From Carnobacterium inhibens subsp. inhibens DSM 13024 (GTDB lineage Bacteria; Bacillota; Bacilli; Lactobacillales; Carnobacteriaceae): a stretch of 64,000 nucleotides of DNA. Of this stretch, positions 57,241-64,000 are shown one piece after another; the first letter of the stretch is position 1, and each line of letters starts with the position of its first letter. The notes under the pieces are model-generated. The model saw only the letters and a program-made list of their open reading frames with translations, was not told where the DNA came from and did not search any database. A program made the position numbers and the translations under genes. Where the stretch lies: positions 372,001-436,000 of the forward strand of contig NZ_JQIV01000006.1 in NCBI RefSeq assembly GCF_000746825.1, given 5' to 3'.

Positions 57241-58134
57241 TCAACGATTATTGAAGTTCTTAGCGATTTCAATCATTACTTCATTAAATTCCTTTTGGAA
57301 ATAGGTGATGTTGTTGTGGTCCTTATTCACGATGAGGCTAATGTAAAAGCGCGGCGCATTTTCAATGGGAACTCTGACTAGCCGTGGGCGATTATCTACT
57401 AAAATATCGCTCATAAAAGCAACCATGTTAGTGGAAGAAGCAATGGACAATGCCGTTTGGATTTCCTTGGTATAAAGAGTTTGTGGCTGTTTAATTTGGT
57501 TGTCTTTAGTCCACTCCTCAAAAATACGTTGGTGGGTGTAACCTTGCGCTAAGGAGATAAAAAGCTCATCTTGAAGCTCCGATGCCATGATGATGCTTTT
57601 CTTGGCTAAGGGATTGTCAGGGGATACCCAAAGCGCTATTTCTTCTGTTCGCAAAGGAATTTGCAATAAATTTTCTGCTGAAAAAGTAGGGCAGTCGCTT
57701 CCAATAATGGCCAATGGAACTTGACCTTTACATACCAAATCCAACATCGCATCGGAACTTTCTTTTTCAATGAGCTTCATAGAGGCCGAAAACTTTGTTA
57801 AGCGTGGCATTAATTGCGCCATAAAATGGCCGCCAATGGTTGGCAAGAAGCCAAAGTATACGACTTGATTTTTTAAATCATGAATTTCTTCTTTAACTTG
57901 TTCGACTGTTTGTAAAATATGAGTTGAATGCTTAACTAAAATTTCACCGGTTTCTGTCAAACGCAATTGTTTGTGAAGTCTTTTTCTATCTATTAATACC
58001 GTTTCAAGTTCCTTTTCAAGGCGTTGTAAAGCCATCGAAATGGAAGGCTGAGAGACGTAAAAATGTTCTGCTGTTGCAGTAAAGTTCAAGGTTTCAGCCA
58101 ATTGATTAAAGTATACTAAATCTTGTAGGTTCAT
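57241..58134 (-). CDS. LysR-family transcriptional regulator
   Basis: 297 residues: an N-terminal winged helix (about 1-60; LNFTATAEHFYVSQPSISMALQRLEKEL) and a type 2 periplasmic-like effector domain (about 90-295). AGGAGG precedes the ATG. It is divergent from the lactate oxidase and permease genes, the usual arrangement for a LysR activator of its neighbour. Lactate or a related metabolite as effector is inference. Confidence 0.88.
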   Translation of the reverse strand: MNLQDLVYFNQLAETLNFTATAEHFYVSQPSISMALQRLEKELETVLIDRKRLHKQLRLTETGEILVKHSTHILQTVEQVKEEIHDLKNQVVYFGFLPTIGGHFMAQLMPRLTKFSASMKLIEKESSDAMLDLVCKGQVPLAIIGSDCPTFSAENLLQIPLRTEEIALWVSPDNPLAKKSIIMASELQDELFISLAQGYTHQRIFEEWTKDNQIKQPQTLYTKEIQTALSIASSTNMVAFMSDILVDNRPRLVRVPIENAPRFYISLIVNKDHNNITYFQKEFNEVMIEIAKNFNNR

Positions 58135-58574
58135 TGTGTCCTCCTGTAAGCTTTTGTGAATTTAATAACATAAGTAAAACGTATACTAAACTATCTTTCC
58201 ATAAATATTATTTATCATACCATAAAAAAACGATATTTTCTAAGTGTAAAGGAACGTGATAAAGTAATACATGTACCGAACCACTGAAGCGCTTCCAAAA
58301 TAATTGTGAAAGGTGTGACATTTTTTAAAACGATTAAACAGTTTAAAAAGTATTCAACATTGGATGACTTAGTTGCTCGAGAGACGCTTTAGGAAGCTCC
58401 TCTCATAAATTAAAATGGGGGGATAATCAAGTCGCAATGTCTAGATTACTCTTTAGTAATGGCGAATTGTAGCAAAAATTATAGTTCCGTTAATTGTAAT
58501 GATCGCCAAATAGCTGTTTTAAACTTAGGTATAAAATTTAAAACTCATTATATAAAAAGGATGGTTGACAATAT
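58135..58574. promoter_or_regulatory. Divergent control region between the LysR gene and lactate oxidase
   Basis: 440 bp without a gene. A GC-rich palindromic core TGAAGCGCTTCC (58285-58296) is cre-like but matches the consensus imperfectly. Several T-N11-A motifs that LysR proteins favour are possible. TATAAA at 58530 may be a -10. AAAAGGATGG is the binding site of the oxidase. Confidence 0.45.
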
Positions 58575-59693
58575 ATGGCAATTGAACAAACGATAAAATA
58601 CGATGCACCAACAGTAGAACAAGAAATCGAAGTAGTAAGCACTTACCGACTTGAAGAAAGAGCTCGTGAAGTCGTTCCAGCTGGCGGATTTGATTATATG
58701 TCAGGTGCTTCAGGAGATGAATTCACATTAAAACAAAATAATGAAGCTTGGTCACACAAAGGAATTCTGCCTCGTGTATTAGCTGATGTAGAAAATCCGG
58801 ATACATCGACTTCTATTTTAGGACATGACATTAAAGTACCTTTTATTATGGCGCCTATTGCAGCTCATGGGTTAGCTCATGAAACAAAAGAAGCAGGAAC
58901 AGCTAAAGGAATCGCTGAATTTGGCGGTACGATTATGTCTATCAGTGCTTATTCAGGAGCTACATTTGAAGAAATCGAAGATGGCTTGAAAGGCAATCCT
59001 CGTTGGTTCCAAATTTATATGAGTAAAGATGATGAAATGAATAGAAATATTCTTGATGAAGCTAAATCTGATGGTGCGACAGCGATTATCTTAACAGCAG
59101 ACTCAACGTTAAGTGGTAATCGTGAGAAAGATATGCTGAATAAATTTGTTTACCCATTCGGTATGCCAATTGTTTCTCGTTACTTGACTGGATCAGGAAA
59201 GAATATGTCTTTGAACAATATCTATGCTCAATCCAAACAAAAAATCACACCAAGAGATGTGAAGTTCATTTCAGATTACTCTGGCTTGCCAGTATTTGTT
59301 AAAGGAATTCAAACGCCTGAAGATGCTTCATTAGCGATTGGTGCAGGAGCAGCTGGTATTTGGGTATCCAACCATGGTGGACGTCAATTAGATGGTGCGC
59401 CTGGTTCATTTGATACTTTGGAAAGCATTTCTAAAGTTGTTGCTGGTCGCGTTCCAATCGTATTTGACAGTGGTATTCGTCGTGGAGAACACATATTCAA
59501 AGCTTTAGCAAGCGGTGCAGATATCGTGGCTCTAGGTCGTCCTGTATTATACGGATTAGCTTTAGGCGGATGGAAAGGCGTTAAATCTGTTTTAGATTAC
59601 TTCGAAACAGACCTGAAACGTGTTATGCAATTAGCTGGAACCCAAACGATTGAAGACGTTAAAAATGCTCGTTTGTTTGATATGAAAAAATAA
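58575..59693 (+). CDS. lox: L-lactate oxidase (FMN-dependent)
   Basis: Oxidises L-lactate with O2 to pyruvate and hydrogen peroxide. 372-residue alpha-hydroxy-acid oxidase TIM barrel. Catalytic His267 lies in [21 protein letters not shown] and substrate motifs include [39 protein letters not shown], and [20 protein letters not shown] followed by [15 protein letters not shown]. The sequence is very close in style to Aerococcus viridans lactate oxidase, including the [12 protein letters not shown] block, which supports oxidase over monooxygenase or quinone-linked dehydrogenase. It is followed by a lactate permease gene. Confidence 0.92.
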   Translation: MAIEQTIKYDAPTVEQEIEVVSTYRLEERAREVVPAGGFDYMSGASGDEFTLKQNNEAWSHKGILPRVLADVENPDTSTSILGHDIKVPFIMAPIAAHGLAHETKEAGTAKGIAEFGGTIMSISAYSGATFEEIEDGLKGNPRWFQIYMSKDDEMNRNILDEAKSDGATAIILTADSTLSGNREKDMLNKFVYPFGMPIVSRYLTGSGKNMSLNNIYAQSKQKITPRDVKFISDYSGLPVFVKGIQTPEDASLAIGAGAAGIWVSNHGGRQLDGAPGSFDTLESISKVVAGRVPIVFDSGIRRGEHIFKALASGADIVALGRPVLYGLALGGWKGVKSVLDYFETDLKRVMQLAGTQTIEDVKNARLFDMKK

Positions 59694-59712
59694 ATTTATG
59701 TGAATTTGCGGG

Positions 59713-59738
59713 AGCGGTGCCGACTAAACGGCGCCGCT
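59713..59738 (+). other. GC-rich hairpin between lox and the lactate permease gene
   Basis: AGCGGTGCCG (59713-59722) and CGGCGCCGCT (59729-59738), loop ACTAAA, one wobble pair. No T run follows, so read-through to the permease remains possible. It may act as an mRNA-processing or partial termination site. Confidence 0.6.
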
Positions 59739-59850
59739 ATATATTAAGTGGATCAGAGGATTTATGGAAGATGAAAAAAATGCACTTATACAAAAGAATC
59801 AAGCTCTGAAACTCACTTAATAAAAAACGGATAATGGAAGGAAAAAAATT

Positions 59851-61398
59851 ATGATATTACAGACATTACTTGCAGTACTGCCTATTGCATGGCTGATTAT
59901 CTCACTTGGCGTATTAAAGATGCCAGGTACAAAAGCCTGCTTGATCGGACTGCTTCTTACACTTGGAATCAGCATCGTTGGTTTTGATTTCCCAATCATA
60001 GATGCATTTACAGCAACATTAGAAGGCGTTACTAATGGCATTTGGCCAATTGTTTATATTATTGTAGCCGCTTTATTTACGTATAATTTAGCTACTTATT
60101 CTGGAAGTATGAAAATTATCAACCAATTGTTGACAGGAGTCTCCAAAGATATGCGAGTATTAGTTTTACTGATTGCTTGGGGATTTGGTGGATTTTTGGA
60201 ATCAATTGCTGGATTTGGTACGGCAGTTGCAATCCCGGCTGGAATTCTAGCTTCATTAGGTGTAAGCCCAGTTATGGCAGCTGTTATTTGTTTGATTGCG
60301 AATACTACTCCAACAGCATTTGGAGCAATAGGATTGCCTGTGACATCATTAGCTCAAGCAGGAGGGCTAGAGGTTATGCAAACATCTTATATAGTCTCAT
60401 TGCAGTTATTTTTGCTTATTCTAATCGTTCCTTTTATTTTAATTATGCTATCAGGCGAAAGTATAAAAGCATTAAAAGGTGTTACTCTCATTACTTTACT
60501 ATCAGGGCTTGCATTTGGTTTGCCTCAGATTTTTGTGGCTCGCTACATTGGCCCTGAGTTGCCGGCTGTTATTGGTTCTTTAATTTGTATTTTGGTCACG
60601 GTCTTGGCGGCCCGTTTTGTAAAAACGTCAGAAAATTCTCCTTACTTGATCAAAGATAATAATCACGTAGGGAAGTCATCAATTACCTTCTCGGTAGCCT
60701 TTAGGGCTTGTCTGCCTTATATTTTTGTTTTTCTATTTATCATTTTATCTTCATCTTTATTCCCGGCCATCAGTGGTACATTGGGAAAAGTACAGTCTTC
60801 ATTTGTAATTTATTCTGGAGAAGGTGCAAAACCTTATGTGATCAAGTGGTTGACTACTCCAGGGACATTGATTATCTTAGCTACTTATTTAGGTGGATTG
60901 ATTCAAGGTGTTTCTTTTGGCAAAATTACTGGCATTCTTTGGAGTACGATCAAGCAGCTTAAAAATACCGCTGTGACTGTAAGCGCAATCGTAGCCCTAT
61001 CTAAATTAATGGGATATAGTGGTATGATCAGTGTACTATCAACTTCACTTGTTACCTTTACAGGATCTTTATTCCCATTGATATCTCCTCTAATTGGAGC
61101 CGTTGGTACATTTATTACGGGTAGCGATACGAACGCGAACGTTCTCTTTGGATCGTTGCAAGTTAATGCTGCTCAATCGTTAGGTGCGAATGAATACTGG
61201 TTAGCTTCAGCTAATATGGCAGGAGCAACAGCCGGTAAGATGATCTCTCCTCAAAGTATAGCTGTAGCAACTGCAGCTACAGGTTTGATTGGACAAGAAG
61301 GTGCAATCACTAAAAAAGTATTTAAATACTTTGCCTTGTATTTGGGTGTTATTTGTTTGATTGTATTCTTCTTAGGCAAACTGTTAGGTATGATTTAA
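59851..61398 (+). CDS. lctP: L-lactate permease (LctP family)
   Basis: 515-residue polytopic membrane protein with about 13 helices, spanning the whole LctP family. Signature blocks are GFGGFLESIAGFGTAVAIPA, ANTTPTAFGAIGLPV, and the C-terminal GSDTNANVLFGSLQVNAAQS followed by NMAGATAGKMISPQSIAVA. AATGGAAGGA precedes the ATG. It lies 157 bp after the oxidase gene with a hairpin between. It would bring in lactate for the oxidase (or export it). The IS1182 element begins 43 bp after its stop. Confidence 0.92.
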   Translation: MILQTLLAVLPIAWLIISLGVLKMPGTKACLIGLLLTLGISIVGFDFPIIDAFTATLEGVTNGIWPIVYIIVAALFTYNLATYSGSMKIINQLLTGVSKDMRVLVLLIAWGFGGFLESIAGFGTAVAIPAGILASLGVSPVMAAVICLIANTTPTAFGAIGLPVTSLAQAGGLEVMQTSYIVSLQLFLLILIVPFILIMLSGESIKALKGVTLITLLSGLAFGLPQIFVARYIGPELPAVIGSLICILVTVLAARFVKTSENSPYLIKDNNHVGKSSITFSVAFRACLPYIFVFLFIILSSSLFPAISGTLGKVQSSFVIYSGEGAKPYVIKWLTTPGTLIILATYLGGLIQGVSFGKITGILWSTIKQLKNTAVTVSAIVALSKLMGYSGMISVLSTSLVTFTGSLFPLISPLIGAVGTFITGSDTNANVLFGSLQVNAAQSLGANEYWLASANMAGATAGKMISPQSIAVATAATGLIGQEGAITKKVFKYFALYLGVICLIVFFLGKLLGMI

Positions 61399-61477
61399 TT
61401 TTAAAATCAGGGAGTACACTTATAAAAAATTTTTAAAATCAAGGGGCTGGGGGAAAACTCAGTCTCTGAATAAAGAA

Positions 61478-61520
61478 AATCCCCAACTCTTTCATTTTGG
61501 AAGAGTTGGGGATTTTTATC
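61478..61520 (+). terminator. Terminator-like hairpin at the left end of the IS1182 element
   Basis: Perfect 15-bp stem AAATCCCCAACTCTT (61478-61492) with AAGAGTTGGGGATTT (61501-61515), 8-nt loop, then TTT. It would end lctP transcripts and shield the transposase from outside transcription. Confidence 0.8.
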
Positions 61521-61591
61521 GTTTTAAAAGACACAGTGAGCCAAATACCTTATAATTTAAGTACGACCAAAAACCAAAGGAGTGACTCACC

Positions 61592-63298
61592 ATGTATCAA
61601 AATTATAACACAATGGAAACGGCCTTAACACTACAATTGGATTTTACAATCCCGAATGATCATGAAGCCCGCCTCATTAGCCGTTTTGTCGATTCTATTC
61701 CTTCGGAATTTCTTCTTGAAGAGACGTCTCATACGGGACGCCCTGCCTTTCATCCCGCCATGCTTTTAAAGATGTGTTTGTTTGCCTATAGTCGCACAAC
61801 CTTTTCTGGACGCAAAATGGAACGGATGAATGAAGAATCCATTCCTATGAAGTGGTTAACGGGCGATACTTCTGTTAGCTACAAGACAATCAATAACTTC
61901 CGTTCAAGCGAGCACGCATCAAAACTCATCAAGTATGCATTCATTCTTTTCACAACACTCTTAAGTGACAACGGCTTGATTCACGAAGACGCGCTCTATA
62001 TCGATGGTACAAAGATACAAGCCGATGCAAATATTTATAGTTTCACTTGGAAGAAAGCAATCGAACGCTATGAAGCAAAACTCAATGCCAACGTTTCGGA
62101 ATTGTATGATGAACTTATCCAGGCAAAAGTAAACCTCGCTTTATCGGAAGAGATATTAAAAACTTCGAAAGGTATTGAAGAAATAATCGTTTCCCTGGAC
62201 AAAGAACTTGTGGCCGTTGAAGCTGCGATTACAGAAGAAAAAGTGATTCCCAAAGGTGGTTCGAAACAGAAGCGACGTCGTCGCATCCTCAAGAAACATC
62301 GAAATAAATGCGAAAAAGATTTCTTGCCGCGTAAGCAACGCTATGAAGAAGCAAACGCCACATTTGAAGGCCGCAACAGTTTCTCAAAAACAGATACAGA
62401 CGCAACATTCATGTGCATGAAAGAAGATCCGATGAAGAACCGTGAGTTAAAACCGGGTTATAATCTTCAAGTCGCATCGAGCAATCAGTTTGTCATTGCC
62501 TATGATATTTTTTCCAATCCGACGGATACACGCACGTTTATCCCTTTTTTAGAATCCATTCAAACGTTAGATTTATTTAAATACATCGCCGCAGACGCCG
62601 GCTATGGCAGTGAAGAAAATTACGAGGCGGTTATGGATACCTTTCAGAAAGTACCGCTCATCCCATATGGCATGTATCAGTAAGAGAACAGTAAAGCCTA
62701 TCGCTCTAACCCTAAACAACGCGCCAACTGGGATTATGACGAGATTGAAGATGCTTATACGGATTTAGACGGCGTCCGTTTTAGTTTCTCACATATAGTA
62801 CGCAAAATGATAAGAATGGTTTCCGCAGACAATTTAAAGTATACAAGGCTGATGTGGAACAACTGGACGAGACACGCAAGCAACTAGCCAAGACACCCAA
62901 AGGTGCCCAACGCCAGACAGCGGTCAACTATAACTGGGAATACTTCAAGCAGCATGCAAAAGAGAACCTTGAAAGCGATCGTGGCAAAGCCATCTACGCA
63001 CAACGAAAAGTTGACGTAGAAACTGTTTTTGGTCGTATGAAAGGTTTATTTGGCATGCGCAGAACCCATGTCAGAGGCAAGCAAGCCCGTTCATAATGAC
63101 ATCGGGATCATGCTTATGAGCATGAATCTTACAAAACTAGCCCTTGAGGCTAGAAGAAAAGCGGATGCTTTTTACAAAAAATCAGTCAAAAATAAAAATC
63201 GCAATGAAACAATCAGAATTTTGATTATTTCATTACGATTTTTTTATTTGAGGCTAGTTTTTTCCCAGCCCCTTTGTTTACATATTGTTATTTTCTGA
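61592..63298 (+). pseudogene. IS1182-family transposase with one stop and two frameshifts
   Basis: The first 363 residues are open from ATG 61592 (AAAGGAG upstream). The N-terminal DUF772 helix domain contains [20 protein letters not shown], and the DDE part has [14 protein letters not shown] and [16 protein letters not shown]. An in-frame TAA is at 62681-62683. The frame then continues ENSKAYRSNPKQRANWDYDE and loses one base near 62793. It resumes YSTQNDKNGFRRQFKVYKAD to VETVFGRMKGLFGMRRTHVR, and gains a C in 63086-63088. It resumes HNDIGIMLMSMNLTKLALEA and then runs out through the right end. Inactive. Confidence 0.85.
63196..63246 (+). terminator. Terminator-like hairpin at the right end of the IS1182 element
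   Basis: An imperfect 24-bp stem, AAAATCGCAATGAAACAATC... with ...GATTATTTCATTACGATTTT (two mismatches, one wobble), and T runs after it. Confidence 0.65.
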
Positions 63299-63350
63299 TA
63301 AGACTTGGTTTTTCCAGTTTGATTCAGTATTAAAATTTTTGCCTGATAGG

Positions 63351-64000
63351 CTATTCCATATTGTAATTTACGCCTGTTGTATAACTATTAGAAGCATCCC
63401 AAAGTAAAAATTCATTTACTCCAGCATCGTGCAACGCTCTTACTTGATCTTCAACTTGTGCTGCGCCGTATTGTTGGTAATTTCCAGCTCCTAAGTAAGA
63501 AGCGGTGAAATCTTGCAACCAAGGTCTTGATTTCGGAGGCGTTTCTAAACCTGAAAGTAATTTATTTTCTACTTTCATATACTCAGCGACTAATTTATAA
63601 GGTTCTAAGTCTGGTTTACTGATACCGAAGTAAGAGTTCCAATGACTTGGGTAGATCATAGAAGAAATAACATCAACATTTTCAGAGATTTTAGAGAAGT
63701 TTTGACCGATTCCGGGAGCTTCTGGAACAGTTGCTGAATACCCAAAGATATCAACAGAAACCTCTACGTCATAAGCTTTTAGTTGTTCTCGGGCATAGGC
63801 CACAAAGTCACTAACTGCTGAAACTCGTTGTTGAATGTCATCAAGATCGCTTGTTTCGTAATCACCAAGAGTGTAATCTAACGATTTGCTTTCGTTCTCA
63901 AAACCTTCCGGGAAACGAACATAGTCAAATTGAATTTCTTTGAAGCCCATTTTTGCCGCTTGTTTAGCAACTTCTATATTGTAATCCCACACTTCTTTAG
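63351..64000 (-). CDS. Putative glycoside hydrolase (DUF4015), 5' end cut by window edge
   Basis: The frame is open to the right edge; the residues just before the GTG at 63992 read KE-VWDYN, which fit the family, so the true start lies outside. The visible 216 residues are the C-terminal part of a TIM-barrel family (DUF4015, GH-like). It has AAKMGFKEIQFDYVRFPEG, VDIFGYSATVPEAPGIGQN, DVISSMIYPSHWNSYFGI and FLLWDASNSYTTGVNY. Relatives are usually secreted, and the Asp in FDYVRFP is the likely catalytic-region residue. Substrate unknown. It is convergent with the IS1182 element. Confidence 0.85.
   Translation of the reverse strand, partial: KEVWDYNIEVAKQAAKMGFKEIQFDYVRFPEGFENESKSLDYTLGDYETSDLDDIQQRVSAVSDFVAYAREQLKAYDVEVSVDIFGYSATVPEAPGIGQNFSKISENVDVISSMIYPSHWNSYFGISKPDLEPYKLVAEYMKVENKLLSGLETPPKSRPWLQDFTASYLGAGNYQQYGAAQVEDQVRALHDAGVNEFLLWDASNSYTTGVNYNME

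Larger units (their letters stand above)
61441..63274 (+). mobile_element. IS1182-family insertion sequence, degenerate
   Basis: Terminal inverted repeats are recognisable: AAGGGGCTGGG at 61441 and the same string read inward from 63274, both followed by AAAACT after a few bases. The transposase inside has three lesions. Hairpins near both ends (61478-61515 and about 63196-63246) act as terminators. No target duplication is evident. Confidence 0.8.

Noticed and set aside
60177-60557. 126-codon alternative frame inside lctP
   Set aside because: Cys/Trp/Tyr-rich translation typical of a shifted frame; lctP in the other frame is clearly real.

Overview
The window looks like a low-GC Gram-positive chromosome of the order Lactobacillales. 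It is most like Carnobacterium or a close relative; the genus is inferred from gene content and protein character, since no 16S rRNA gene is present. The evidence is strong AGGAGG-type ribosome binding sites with ATG/GTG/TTG starts, T-box leaders before tRNA synthetase genes, the era-recO-glyQS and dnaG-rpoD blocks of Firmicutes, a RexAB-type AddAB nuclease, and the MalT/MapP/MalP maltose route first described in Enterococcus faecalis.

Positions 1-13,500 are housekeeping: dtd (5' end cut by the window edge), a secreted SH3b/amidase, hisS-aspS behind a T-box, sppA with an RDD membrane protein, nfo, a LemA/TPM pair, a probable second truA, a pyruvate,phosphate dikinase regulator divergent from zur, then rpsU-yqeY. 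Positions 13,600-15,070 are a scar: a TPR gene with three lesions, an IS3-family remnant and a multi-hairpin repeat-like element.

Positions 15,100-24,800 hold phoH-pgpH-ybeY-dgkA-cdd-era, then recO, then glyQS behind a second T-box. Positions 24,900-36,740 carry a DUF488 gene, an ABC exporter, a metallophosphoesterase, niaR with its likely target niaX, dnaG-rpoD, an uncharacterised gene, trmK, a Nif3-family gene, pepT and a DUF1294 gene. Positions 37,000-44,460 are addB-addA (rexBA).

Positions 44,600-52,430 are a complete maltose locus: mapP-malT on the minus strand, divergent from malP-pgmB-galM-malR. Two exactly inverse-complementary operator-like 12-mers and a perfect-consensus cre lie between them. 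The inferred flow is: PTS import as maltose 6'-phosphate, dephosphorylation by MapP, phosphorolysis by MalP, then entry to glycolysis through PgmB and GalM.

Positions 52,500-63,300 are accessory DNA. First come small membrane-peptide genes behind a 21-bp-phased direct repeat, a frameshifted secreted protein, an MmcQ/YjbR protein and a decayed Txe/YoeB toxin gene. Then an intact IS1380-family element, a LysR regulator divergent from L-lactate oxidase and lactate permease, and a decayed IS1182-family element. The window ends in a glycoside-hydrolase-like gene cut by the right edge. No tRNA, rRNA, CRISPR array or prophage was seen. The best candidates for something undescribed are the small-peptide cluster with its phased repeat and the structured element near 14.7 kb.
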